Positions 52,285 to 63,436 of a stretch of 64,000 bases of DNA are shown here, in pieces. The notes below the pieces were generated by a model that saw only the letters and a list, made by a program, of their open reading frames with translations, searched no databases and had not been told where the DNA came from. A program made the translations under genes and the position numbers. Where the stretch lies: NCBI RefSeq assembly GCF_037975245.1, contig NC_092564.1, positions 18,649,484-18,713,483 on the forward strand, read 5' to 3'. Each line of letters opens with the position of its first letter. Position 1 is the first letter of the stretch. The stretch is from Apostichopus japonicus. Taxonomy: Eukaryota; Echinodermata; Holothuroidea; Aspidochirotida; Stichopodidae.

Positions 52285-52538
52285 GAGTGTTAGCTCAGTG
52301 GTTATCGCCGGTGCCTTCCAATCATAAGGTCCCGGTTCGAGTCACTCCAAGATTAATATATGTCGTCCAGTTACAGTGTTGTTGACAATTGACAATTCAT
52401 AATCATGGACGTTAAATATTAATGTTAGAGACTGACTTCGGTCAGCTTGCGGCTTTGATAAGCTAATGATGGCTTCTTCGCGAGTTCCTGCTTGCCGGAG
52501 AATCTAACATACGTACATAAATACACATATACATACAT
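52285..52538 (+). mobile_element. tRNA-derived SINE, family A, copy 2
   Basis: Box A TAGCTCAGTGG and box B GGTTCGAGTCA are intact. The anticodon-like stem is CCTT...AAGG. CACTCC follows box B and is complementary to GGAGTG at the start. The body has GTCGTCCAGTTACAG, CATGGACGTTAAAT, CTGACTTCGGTCAGCTTGCG and TTCGCGAGTTCCTGCTTGCC. The tail is (TACA)n-like. Flanking ACAATAG (52278-52284 and 52539-52545) is a 7-bp target-site duplication, proving insertion as a unit. Closest to copy 3. Confidence 0.94.
52432..52445 (+). other. UUCG hairpin in SINE A copy 2
   Basis: CTGAC-TTCG-GTCAG: a five-pair stem closed by a C(UUCG)G tetraloop, the most stable common RNA tetraloop. Confidence 0.75.
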
Positions 52539-52545
52539 ACAATAG

Positions 52546-55500
52546 GTGTTTAAATGATTATGAAAGATGAGTGAGAAAGACAGCAAAAATGTACACGAAA
52601 GTTTTCGACGGAATCTTTCCGAGATTCGGTACATTGTATTCTGAGCTTAATATCAACATTGACACTAGTGACGTACGAAATATAAACCAACCTTATTTTA
52701 GAACGACAAATATTTTCATATTTTGTATGTTTCTGTGTGTAGCATCTGCCAATTTCTTTTTTTTTATTAATGAAACGATACTAAATTATGAAACATCGAA
52801 TAGGCAAGACAAGATTTGTTGGATGATTGTAAAAACAAAATGTATCAGTCAAATGTATTCCTATTTTCAATGTTCGCTGGAGAGGGGCGGGTGGGGGGGG
52901 GCGGAGGGGTTGCGGTGAGTAGGACGGAGGGTCGGTTTGGTATTGTCAAACACCGGAAAATGTATCAGTTATCAGTGAGTCATTCAAGTCGTGATAATAT
53001 TTTGTGCCATTATATATAAAATTCATGAAGCATAGGAAGTATTGAAGAATTAAGCGGATTCTTAACAATGTTCCCAGAAACATCAGACCATATAGTAGTT
53101 TATTTACTGAGTGTCATGCCAACAAATATCCCTGGAAGAATGAAAAGAGTAATGAACAAAAAACTGAGGATATGAAAATGTAACAATTTCATTCATATTT
53201 AAGTCGTCATGTTAGCTAATCAACATCAACATCCATCAACATCACCATCATCATCAACAACATCATCAACATCCATAAATGTTAGTTAAAACTGGTATTT
53301 CCTGACGTCATCTCTAAAAAAGAAAATGATTTTATTTTTTTATTTCATGGAAGAGGAAGAGTTACAAAAAGCAAGCCAAAAGACGTCACAAAAATGACCT
53401 AGAATCTGACAGACGTATAGATTTTTACCTCTTTTTTAACCATATTTTTATTTTCTTCTTAGTTTGTGAATCGAAAGGGGGGGAACAAAGCCTGATTAAA
53501 AAGTGATATTTTGCCGAATCTATTATTGCATCATATTGATAATAAAGATACATATAAGATGAACACGAAGATGATTAATGGATAAAACTTTTCCAATTTA
53601 TATGTCGATAAAGATAATCAATATAATAGCACAACACTACACCTTGCATGGTCACGAACAATTTTAATTTGAATGTATCATTGTCGTATCCATGGATGAT
53701 GCTATTATCATAATTATATTTTCACGAATTTCGAGGGTCAGCTTGCAACGTTCGTCAGTTTTTCTTTTTCTTTTTCATTCCCTTGAAATCTCGGTTAAAG
53801 TATAAAAATATATAGAAATTTAAAATAGAATAAACTTTATCAGATTCATCTCCATCTCAATTAACGAAATTAACCGAAATGGTAGAAGTATTATCTGCGT
53901 GTTTTGGGGGTTAAAAAAATTGTTTAATGATGTAAAAATGCCCATGGAATTAGGTACATGAACATCTTTATAAGAAACTGACAAAAAGATTCAGGTTTGC
54001 CATATGAAAATGTCAAAAGGATTGTGTACTAATGGCTAATATACCGACTGTCAATTATAGGGCGGGAGCCAAAGGTGGGGTCGCAATTATTTTCCGGACG
54101 GCCGGAGATATATTTTTCCACACGTTGGGAACTATATCTACAGTTTTCGATTTAGTTATATTTAACATCACGCTCATAGCCCATTATAAGCTATACCTTT
54201 CATGTACACTGGGGATCGATTGTAAGGAGTCGTTGTCCGGTATATCGGTGATATGTTAGTCCTCAAGGAAGACTCTGGGGTCGTGGGTCCTTTTGGTCCA
54301 ATACTGACCACTGGTTTATACCTGCACAAGATTATCAAATACAGATCAGCTGAGTTCCATGTGGTTAGGCATGTAGAATTCTGGTAAGCATTGTCATTGC
54401 TTTGGAATATTAATATTATATTGAAATACCAAACAAAGACGGGTTGAAAAAAAGTTCCTTAATAATAAGAGATAATTTATTCATACTGTTGCCCTGGGTC
54501 ATCTATAAATCCATGTATTAACCACATTCCTGCTCTAACACCTTTGAAAAATAAAACTTTGCAGACTTAACAGTATTCTTAAACTTGTACTAAAGTTCTC
54601 TAAATTTGGTCGAGACGATTTCTCCAACTGTTGTTATTTATAACTCTGAATTCTGCATTGCAGTGATTCCCACTGAATCAATAAACAAAGTTGTTTATCA
54701 TGTATTCAAATTCAAAAAAAGGATTTAAATAAGGGCAGGAGAGTAATTTCCTCCGTTAATTATTTCATCTTCTTCTTGTTTTTGTGTGTTTTTGTGTTTT
54801 CTTCTTCATTTTATCTTGTTCTTTCCTTGGCTAATGAAGTTTTGTGCGAAATTTATACAGACGCACGTGCATATTTTTATCCAACCCAAATGACAGTATA
54901 CAAGAAAGAAGAGTTTACTTCGATAGTATGACGGATGTTTTTTCCGTTCTCTGATTGCTCTTTTCGTCATTTGGAACAGAGAAGGAAAAGAAAAAAGGGA
55001 GAAAGAGAATGGAATTGATATGTGATACAACAATAGGAAAGAAAGCAAAATTGAGGAAACTGAGATTTAACATAATTGAGGTTAAAAAAGTAGGTTAATC
55101 AGCCGATTTTCTTCTGGGGTTGGAGGGGGGGTGTTTCTTTCGTTCAAATAATTAAGTCCTATCGTATGATATTCAATACATTTCTTCAAGTTGTAACTTA
55201 AAAATTGGAAAGAATAAACTAAATGTCAATTTTAGTGCGGCATGAAGTATAAAGCAGCCTATAAATGGGTTTAATGTGTAATTTGAAATTAACTGGTTAG
55301 TATACTGTATAGGACTAGGATGAAAAAATGTGTAATGGAATTTATGCATTCATCACGCTCAAATTAACCCATTTTTTATTTAACTACCATTCCTTAGTAG
55401 CAATTTACTTGTTACTCACGGTGAAATGGATCTCTAGAAGGAAAGTAGGTCGTCCTTACATCGTTTTTTGTATTGTTTGTCGGCTTTACGTTCATGGATT

Positions 55501-55809
55501 AACAGGAAAGCGCGAAGTTCTTGGTATTCAACATGTCCGCAAGTCGGAAAGACATGATTATTTGTAATGAATGTAACATACGTAAATACGGCCATAATAT
55601 GTTTTTTGTCACTGTTTACCTGTTAAGTTTATTGCTTATATACACACACGAACTGGACATAAGATCAGTGTGTAGGCCTACAGCCTAGTTGGTTTGGGTA
55701 TCTGCATATACAACATGTCAATGGATAATGGTGGTAGATGTTTCTATTAACCATACAAGCACCCACACACATACGTATCACGCATATTTAACGTGCATGA
55801 TATCATGTC

Positions 55810-55810
<1 letters not shown>
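52546..55810. other. Gene-free stretch
   Basis: No gene. A G-rich patch lies at ~52884-52920 and a CATCAA-type simple repeat at 53216-53275. The frames at 52571-52918, 54032-54259 and 55328-55567 are unrecognised. Confidence 0.5.
53216..53275. repeat. Degenerate (CATCAA)n repeat
   Basis: CATCAACATC-type words repeated about seven times with variants. Confidence 0.88.

Positions 55811-55860
<50 letters not shown>
55811..55860. repeat. (TA)n microsatellite
   Basis: TA array followed by a short TTTATATTTATATTTTTATT tract. Confidence 0.95.
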
Positions 55861-55867
<7 letters not shown>

Positions 55868-58189
55868 TTTTATTAATTTACTAATTTACTTTTGTATGCA
55901 CCTATGCACATCACATCGTATGTTTTCGTGAATAAATTCTGTCTACGGTACTAAGTTGTGTATGTCATACTAATACTATTTAAATATATGGTACCGGAAT
56001 AACAATTCTTTTAAATATGATATATAAACGTTAACGGTGTTTCTGCATGATGCGTAGTCGATCACCCGTGACATAAACATCTCAGTTCAGTAAAATGACA
56101 CCTGCTTGTGAATTAATTCATGTAAGGAACACCTTTACCGTATAATGTGAAGCATATATACAGCTGTACCCTGCTCTGAGAACAGGAGTGTTTTCCTTTT
56201 CATTAATGTGACCTAACCGTATACATCCATATGGGGAAGCAGGTTATCTGCGACGCACGTACTGCTTGCAAATAACAACTAATAAGAACATTAAGAGAAG
56301 AAATGAGAAGTAATGGCAACCCAACCTGACATGAACGATCTTCATAAATCTCCTAGACCCATAATTCAAGAAAATGCTGTTCGTTCGTTATATTTCCTAG
56401 TGCTGTTTTGCGGTAAGAGAATCTAATCAGATGTAAATGCCTCATAGGTGAACAAACATGAATCGATTTGGACGAGAAACGGACCATTTCAAAGAAAACG
56501 TCATCAATAAGTGCCGATATTTCGGTAAAACATCGGGATTCAGTTAAAAGTCAAACATTCTCGCTTTGAAATGTTTCATTGTTACTTCACTGTTATGATA
56601 TCGACCTATCTTGGCTACCTATCGCCGTTGTCGTCTTCACAACATGTAGGCTTCGAGGCATGTACGATGAATTCATTAGCCTACCTTTCCTTTCCAGAAC
56701 ACTTCGTATATTCCGCGTCGCTTAATTTCCTCCTAAAACTCAAAAGCATATCTCTATTCGTTTCTTTTAAAAAGGAGGGGAAAAAAGGAACTAAATGCTA
56801 GCCTGAAATGTAGTATCCAAGGAGGCAGATGTTGTATGCATCTTTGAAATCGTTATAGATAAAATGGAGAGGTAAAGTTTTGAAGTCGACGTTACGCTTG
56901 TATAGTGTGATACTACTTAGAGCGTTGAAGCATATTTATTTCTCAATGTTAAATTGATTGTATTCCATTCAGTGAATTTATCTCCATGATTTTTCTTCAG
57001 GTGAGGCTGGGAAAATATGTTTGGCGTTGTTATTTATTTTCAACCCGTTCCCTTCTCTCATCCTCATATCCTGGATTCAAAACTTCTAAGCAAATATCAC
57101 GTTTCAGATCTGATTTCTTGATAAGTTTGCCTGTTTATCCACTCACCTGTTTAAAAGTCTCCTTAATTAAACTGTTAACAATCATACGTGTTTAACATTA
57201 CAGCATTTATAGTCGATAATTGTGCAAAAAGGGTGATACAAAGTAGGAAATAATCTGCCATTTTCGGGAGGCCTTAGATGATTATGAACTATTATTACTT
57301 CTGAGACTCATGTATGTTGTTTTCTTTTAAGCGATTAAACACAACTGTTGATGTAAAATTATTACTTAACGATAAGGTGGATGTACTTTCAAGAGTGGAT
57401 TAGATAAGAACTTATTTTTTTTTAACGATATTGCACAAGCTACCGCTTTTGGTTATGATTCTACTGGTTTGAAGGAGAGATAAAAAATAATAATGATAAT
57501 CATCATCATCATTTTTTACAAAGTGAAGCACTCTACCTTAGTTAATACAGTTACGGACAATGTTGAAATAATTACTTACATTATAGTTTTTGGCATTTCA
57601 ACATATTTCTGCGAAATGTTGACGAAATGTTGACTTCTTTTTCCCGTTGAGCAATTTGAAAGTTTCCTGAATATGTTGAAAATGATAACTTATTAGTTTC
57701 ATTTTGTCATTTAAACAATTTAATTTTATGCAAAATATTAAGATGATGACAATTTTTCTGAAAACTTAATTTATTAAGCCACATCTCGTACATTTGAACA
57801 ATGTTGGTTTTATATACCAGAATTTCATATACGAAAAATGTTCCTAAATGTGTAAAATTTAAAAAAAATTGTAGAAATATTGAAATGGCAACTGTTTACA
57901 TCTCGTCACTTCAAAACTTTTCTGGACATGATTAACTTATTAGTATTATATATTCCTATCTTGATGTCCCTTCTAAATAATACCCTATTCATTTTAAATT
58001 CGTTATATTTCATTATTGCATGTTTTGCCGATTGGACTAAACAAGTCAGACCGTCATATGTTGATAGTTATAAACTGCACCCGCACATATAAACTAGAAC
58101 GGTTACCCAAGAGCTGTTTGCGTAGGTTTCAATTGCAAATCTTCAGAATGAGTATACTCTTCATACTAAACAAATTCTAAGTGATATTG
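55861..58189. other. Gene-free stretch
   Basis: No gene. It holds one recursive-splice-like junction (57000/57001, listed separately) and short ATC/ATA repeats near 57488-57512. Confidence 0.5.
56984..57008 (+). promoter_or_regulatory. Recursive-splice-like AG|GT junction
   Basis: ATTTTTCTTCAG is followed directly by GTGAGG, putting an acceptor and a donor back to back at 57000/57001. Such zero-length exons are used to remove long introns stepwise in animals. If real, this would place the region inside a long plus-strand intron. A chance match is possible. Confidence 0.2.
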
Positions 58190-58563
58190 AGTATATAGGG
58201 CATATTTTTCACATTTTGTTGACCTTGAGACTACATACCTGTAAGATGTACTATCAATCATATACTTGAAAGCCACTTGACAATATGACCTTTTGTAAGT
58301 AGCATGTAAACACTTTATTTGGATTAAATGTAGGTTGTCTTACAATAACCTTTATTAAAAGGTCATATGACGAAATTACTTCAGCCATCGTCAGAAAACA
58401 ATTTTTTTTACAGAAATTATCATTGGCTAAGCTTGTGCCAATCTGAGCGGTAATGGAGCCAGGGCTTAGGTGCCTTCAACTCCAAATTGCAATAGTGTAC
58501 TCTTGCAATAGTGTACTTTCCATAAATAACAAATGCCCCACATGTGTCCATTAGGAAGAACCT
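58190..58563 (+). repeat. Inverted repeat arm, copy 1
   Basis: Matches 59428-59822 in inverted orientation: AGGGCATATTTTTCA, AAGGTCATATGACGAAATTACTT, GGTAATGGAGCCAGGGCT and ATAAATAACAAATGC are each found reverse-complemented in the partner in the expected order. Diverged, with small indels, for example an extra TGCAATAGTGTACT here. Confidence 0.9.
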
Positions 58564-58920
58564 TTTCTTTTCTGCTGTCATTTTTGTCATTTTAGTACGG
58601 TGTCATTTTGATCATAAATGTGGTTAATAAACACTGTACAGTTTTGTAGTTGATATCATAGAGGATTGGTTATGATCATTGCTTTACTGTTATTTTGGAC
58701 ATGACGCAGAGGTGGAAGATAGATGTTATACGGTAACTTAGGACCATAATTCTGGGCTGCAAGGACAGCTTTGCTGTTTCAGTACAATCCTTCGACGAAA
58801 TATATATTCGAAATCCCAAATTGGAAGATGACGAAAAACAGCCACACTACATCGAGAAGCTGCAGAAGATAGTTTTCAGAAAGATGTTCAGATAACAAGA
58901 GAAGTCAGAACAAGATAAGA
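58564..58920. repeat. Spacer with start of a direct repeat
   Basis: 58838-58895 (AGCCACACTACATCGAGAAG, GCTGCAGAAG, AGAAAGATGTT) is directly repeated at 59824-59881. The rest shows no gene. Confidence 0.8.
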
Positions 58921-59158
58921 GGAGTGTAAGCTCAATGGTTAACGCCGGTGCCTTTTAATCATAAGGTCCCGGTTCGAGTCACTCCAAGATTAATGTATGT
59001 CGTCCAGTTACAGAGTTGTTCACAACTGACAATTCATAATCATGGACGTTAAATATGAATCTAAGAGACTGACTTCGGTCAGCTTGCGGATTTGATAAGC
59101 CAATGAGGCTTCTTTTCGCGAGATCTTAAATACATACATACAATACAAATACATACAT
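58921..59158 (+). mobile_element. tRNA-derived SINE, family A, copy 3
   Basis: Box A is diverged (AAGCTCAATGG). Box B GGTTCGAGTCA and the following CACTCC are intact. The body matches copy 2 closely (GTCGTCCAGTTACAG, CATGGACGTTAAAT, CTGACTTCGGTCAGCTTGCG) and the tail is (TACA)n-like. It interrupts one copy of the local duplication: the corresponding place near 59881-59898 has no SINE, so it inserted after or during the duplication. No clear target-site duplication. Confidence 0.92.
59069..59082 (+). other. UUCG hairpin in SINE A copy 3
   Basis: CTGAC-TTCG-GTCAG, identical to copy 2. Confidence 0.75.
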
Positions 59159-59162
59159 AATA

Positions 59163-59427
59163 TCTTGTCACCCCCCCTCCCCACACCATTCCAAAAAGAT
59201 TGTTGAATGTTTGAAATTAAACAAATAAGGAATATGAAATGAATGTATAATAAAAATGTCATTAAACAAATTGGAATGATTACAATTTATTGATGAAAAA
59301 GACTTGTAGTGAGCCCACTAAATGTATTATTTATAATTATAATTATAATAATAATATTTATTATAATTATTATTATAATATTATTTTATGTAATGGTTCA
59401 TTGTCATTTAAGTATAATCAACCCTCA
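59163..59427 (+). repeat. Direct repeat C, copy 1
   Basis: ACAAATAAGGAATATGAAAT, CATTAAACAAATTGGAAT, TAGTGAGCC, an ATTATA-rich tract and CAACCCTCA occur in the same order at 59898-60175. Confidence 0.88.
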
Positions 59428-59822
59428 TGGTTCTTCCTATTGGACATGGTGCATTTGTTATTTATGGAAAGGGGCACAATTGTGATTTAGAGTTAAAGGC
59501 ACCTGAGCCCTGGCTCCATTACCGCTTAGATTGGCACAAGAATTTTAACTCCTGAGCTTAGCCAATGATGATTTCTTTCAAAAAAAATATATATAAAAAA
59601 AAGAATTCTGACGATGGCTAAAGTAATTTCGTCATATGACCTTATAATAAAGGTTATTGTAAGACAACCGACATTTAATCCAGAGTGCTAACATGCTACT
59701 TACAAAAGGTCATATTGTGAAGGGGCTTTCAAATCTATTATTGATGGTATATCTTACGGGTATATTCTCAAGGACAACAAAATGTGAAATGAGTTTGAAA
59801 AATATGCCCTATACACTCAAAA
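59428..59822 (-). repeat. Inverted repeat arm, copy 2
   Basis: Reverse-complement partner of 58190-58563. The gap between arms is ~865 bp and includes the SINE. Confidence 0.9.
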
Positions 59823-59823
59823 C

Positions 59824-60175
59824 AGCCACACTACATTGAGAAGCTGCAGAAGGATAATTTTTAGAAAGATGTTTAGAGAAAAAGGTAACATCTTTTCAAC
59901 CCCACCCCCCCTCCACTACCCCACCCCGTTCCGATCAGACTTTTGGATGTTGTTTGAATTTAAACAAATAAGGAATATGAAATAAATATAACATTTACAA
60001 TTTCTAAACATTTCATTAAACAAATTGGAATAATAACAATTTCTTGATGAAACAGACTGGTAGTGAGCCACTACATTTATTATTTATTATAATACTAATA
60101 ATTTTTTATTTATTATTATCATTATTATTATTTCATATAATGGTTTATTATCATGTTAGTATAACGCAACCCTCA
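59824..60175 (+). repeat. Direct repeats B and C, copy 2
   Basis: 59824-59881 repeats 58838-58895. 59898-60175 repeats 59163-59427. The copies are SINE-free between B and C. Confidence 0.88.
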
Positions 60176-61295
60176 GTCTGTTATATGTTAGTGACGTCAT
60201 GTATAAATCACTGCAAACTCCAATACGTCAGGAAAAATGTATTTTTTTTTGCATGGAACTATGCTTCTAAATATATAAGGCGGTATATAAGACGGTTAAT
60301 ATCTCGTTAATTTGGAGTAGCCAAACAGTCACAATTATGTATTTATCTCTTCGTTAAATCGACAGTTGTATCCAACTATTTGTGAATATCATAAAATGGT
60401 TCGGTCGGAATGATCATACTCCGAGGTAAAAATTAAAGCAGACATATATTGAGTCCGTTGTTGTATTCAAAGTACTCGAAATCGCCCTCATAAATTTGTA
60501 TACTTGCATCCGCCGTAACTCGAAGCATTTTTTAGAAAATTTAGGTTTCACTATAGATTCTTTTAGGACAGTATTAAATACCCGTGCTTCTACCAAGCTG
60601 AATAGCAATGTACCATTTCAGAAATTGTAATCTTGTTAATTAAAAAAAAAAAAATTGTCAGAGCTGCGTTTATTTTTTTATTTTTTTTTTGGTCTCCAGC
60701 TTTAGCATGAAGGCACCGCCGACTCTACCATGATTATTTACATATCCCCTAAACAAACAATTCATTCTTTATGCTATTTAATTCTATTTTAACGAGGGCT
60801 TTATAGCTATGATCCACACAAATCCTTCATGCTTTCCAGTCGTATCTGGTTATTCCGTCTTTTTTCCCCTTCACTTGTTTATACCGTCTTATTTATATCG
60901 TGAACTTTTCAAAACTCTTTAGTGTGAGTATAAAACTGTCACCGAAAATAACTGAAATTCTTACGCTTTTTTGTATATTGAATCGGCTCGAAGAGATTTT
61001 AGGACTTAAAATTTTCATTATCAGAAAGCATGTAAATTTCAAACAAACAGGGGAATTACACAACTTCTGGTAAAAGTTTATTTCATGGTCGAAAGTTACA
61101 TTAGTTACGATTCGATAAACCAGTCTGTATTCACGTGATAATGAGAGAGAGCAGGTTACAAGATATGTAAAAAATTCACACAGCGATGTAAGAACATCAC
61201 AAGGAATTTGCTTGTACGTCTGATATTCTATTTTTCACAGTTAGCCTTAGTGTATACTAAGGCTGCATTGACTAACATACGTCTTTACTTACGTT
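60176..61295. other. Gene-free stretch
   Basis: No gene. Short A- and T-runs near 60642-60690. Confidence 0.5.
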
Positions 61296-61480
<185 letters not shown>

Positions 61481-61556
61481 AACAGACTACTTCTTTTTCA
61501 ACCGTTTACGGTTCGATAGCTTGGAGTTCCCATGGCGACACAAAGCCATCTTTCTG

Positions 61557-61557
<1 letters not shown>
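61481..61557. other. Short spacer between TA arrays
   Basis: Contains GCCATCTTTCTGC at its end. The same word occurs at ~61756-61768 beyond the next array. No gene. Confidence 0.5.

Positions 61558-61622
<65 letters not shown>
61558..61622. repeat. (TA)32 microsatellite
   Basis: Pure TA array. Confidence 0.97.
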
Positions 61623-61626
<4 letters not shown>

Positions 61627-62390
61627 CTATGCCGCAACGGAATATATTTTCTGCCTCGTGACACATGCGCCGCTACTATACGTTTTAGATTCACCGTATT
61701 CTTCCGCAGTCAGTTAAAATTACTGTTCCGATTAATTGCTTTCAAACTGATTGGAGCCATCTTTCTGCCTTCTTGGGAACCCAACCACGACAGAATGTAC
61801 CTTTCAGTAGAATCAAATTGATGTCCCAATTCGAATTAAATGATGCAGTCTTTTTACAGGCCGTGAAATTCACTTCATTTTTACAATAGCATACTTTCTT
61901 CATGGAGGCAGGTTAAGTGGTAGATAATAAATCATACGATGAGTGGGAGGTCTTTTAGTAATGAGGAGAGCAGTCAGGCTCAGTTAAGATATTACTGAAC
62001 TGAAATTCTCGGCTATATACCGCTTAAATTCTGGCGAATTTATTGAATAACATTTTATTCACTCGGACTTTGTGTCTTAATCAACTTATCTTTAATGTTT
62101 TGTGGTGGATATTTTAACAGTAGTTCTCTGCATCGACGATATGATTGTACACAGAATACGTAAAAGCCCTACAAATATTCAGTTGCCTGGTTACATGTAT
62201 AATTTACAATATAGAGAATTATATGGAATGTTCAGCTAAGTATAGTTTCCGGAGGTTCTTTATGAATATCCTAAATACAAAACAGAGAATAATTCTTTAC
62301 AATAAACGCATTTCATATTTCGAATGGTTACCGTATTCGTTAAAACTTATGTAAAATTCTGTTTAACATTGAACATTTCTCAAACGGTAT
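61623..62390. other. Gene-free stretch
   Basis: No gene. A slightly CpG-richer patch at 61630-61700. The plus-strand frame from 61420 to 61821 depends on the TA arrays and is not supported. Confidence 0.5.
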
Positions 62391-63195
62391 TGGGTTCAGG
62401 AATCCGGTTTAGGGTAATCTTTATTGATGGTGCAGGAATCAGGTATAGGGTAATGTTTATTGATGGTGCAGATGGGTTCAGGAATCCTTTAAGGTAGTGT
62501 GTAGTTTGGGTTCAGGAATCCGGTAGGGTAATGTTTATTTTGGGTTCAGGAATCTTGTAGGGTAATGTTTATTTTTGGTTCAGGAATCCGGTATAGGGTA
62601 GTGTGTAGTTTGGGTTCAGGAATCGTGTAGGGTAATGTTTATTTTGGGTTAAGGAATCTTGTAGGGTAATGTTCATTTTTGGTTCAGGAATCCGGTATAG
62701 GGTAATGTGTATTTTTGGTTCAGGAATCCGGTATAGGGTAATGTTTATTGATGGTGCAGATGGGTTCAGGAATCCTTTAAGGTAGTGTGTAGTTTGGGTT
62801 CAGGAATCCGGTAGGGTAATGTTTATTTTTGGTTCAGGAATCTTGTAGGGTAATGTTTATTTTTGGTTCAGGAATCCGGTATAGGGTAATGTCTATTTTT
62901 GGTTCAGGAATCCGGTATAGGGTAATGTTTATTTTTGGTTCAGGAATCCGGTATAGGGTAATGTTTATTTTGGGTTCAGGAATCCGGTATAGGGTAATGT
63001 TTATTTTGGGTTCAGGAATCCGGTATAGGGTAATGTTTATTTTGGGTTCAGGAATCCGGTATAGGGTAATGCTTATTTTGGGTTCAGGAATCTTGTAGGG
63101 TAATGTTTATTTTTGGTTCAGGAATCCGGTATAGGGTAATGTTTATTTTTGGTTCAGGAATCCGGTATAGGGTAATGATTATTTTGGGTCCAGGG
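62391..63195 (+). repeat. 36-bp minisatellite, ~22 copies, higher-order period
   Basis: The unit is GGTTCAGGAATCCGG, then TATAGGGTAATG, then TTTATTTT, usually 34-36 bp. Variants include CTTGTAGGG, CCTTTAAGGTAGTG and a GATGGTGCAGATG insert. The insert-plus-CCTTTAAGG variant occurs at ~62461 and ~62749, 288 bp and eight units apart, and intervening variants recur in similar order: a higher-order repeat. The right third is more uniform. The 89-codon frame 62829-63098 (repeating GSGIRYRVM) arises because 36 is divisible by three, with no sign of a gene. Confidence 0.97.
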
Positions 63196-63384
63196 AGTTG
63201 TCAACTAACTGGGTTTATGTCGTCCATGAGAGCCGTCAATTGTTTTGTATGAGTGTCTTACAGCGCAAATGTCACAAAGATATTTGGATTTCCTATGTTT
63301 CGAATCAAGGATCAATATTTAAGTATACATTACACATTAACAGCAAAAACGACTATCGAGTACATACTGTAAAGAATGGTTGAC
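63196..63384. other. Short unannotated spacer
   Basis: No gene recognised. The 61-codon frame at 63198-63383 is unremarkable. Confidence 0.45.
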
Positions 63385-63436
63385 GGAGAGAGGGGTGGGG
63401 GAGGGGGAAGGTAGGGGGAGGGTGAGGGTGAGAGGA
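63385..63436 (+). other. G-quadruplex-prone purine tract
   Basis: Six or more G runs of three to five separated by one to four bases (GGGG, GGGGG, GGGGG, GGGGG, GGG, GGG), satisfying the usual G4 pattern several times on the plus strand. Confidence 0.75.

Noticed and set aside
52285-52360. Genuine tRNA gene
   Set aside because: The tRNA-like head continues into a conserved SINE body and tail, with a 7-bp target-site duplication around the whole unit.
62829-63098. 89-codon frame with a repeating 12-residue unit
   Set aside because: A 36-bp repeat keeps one frame open by arithmetic. Neighbouring 34-bp units break it, and there is no start, splice or polyadenylation context.
62391-63195. CRISPR array
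   Set aside because: Units are contiguous without unique spacers, and the genome is eukaryotic.
62391-63195. Telomere-like repeat because of TAGGGTAA words
   Set aside because: The GGG words lie inside a 36-bp unit and are not a TTAGGG array.
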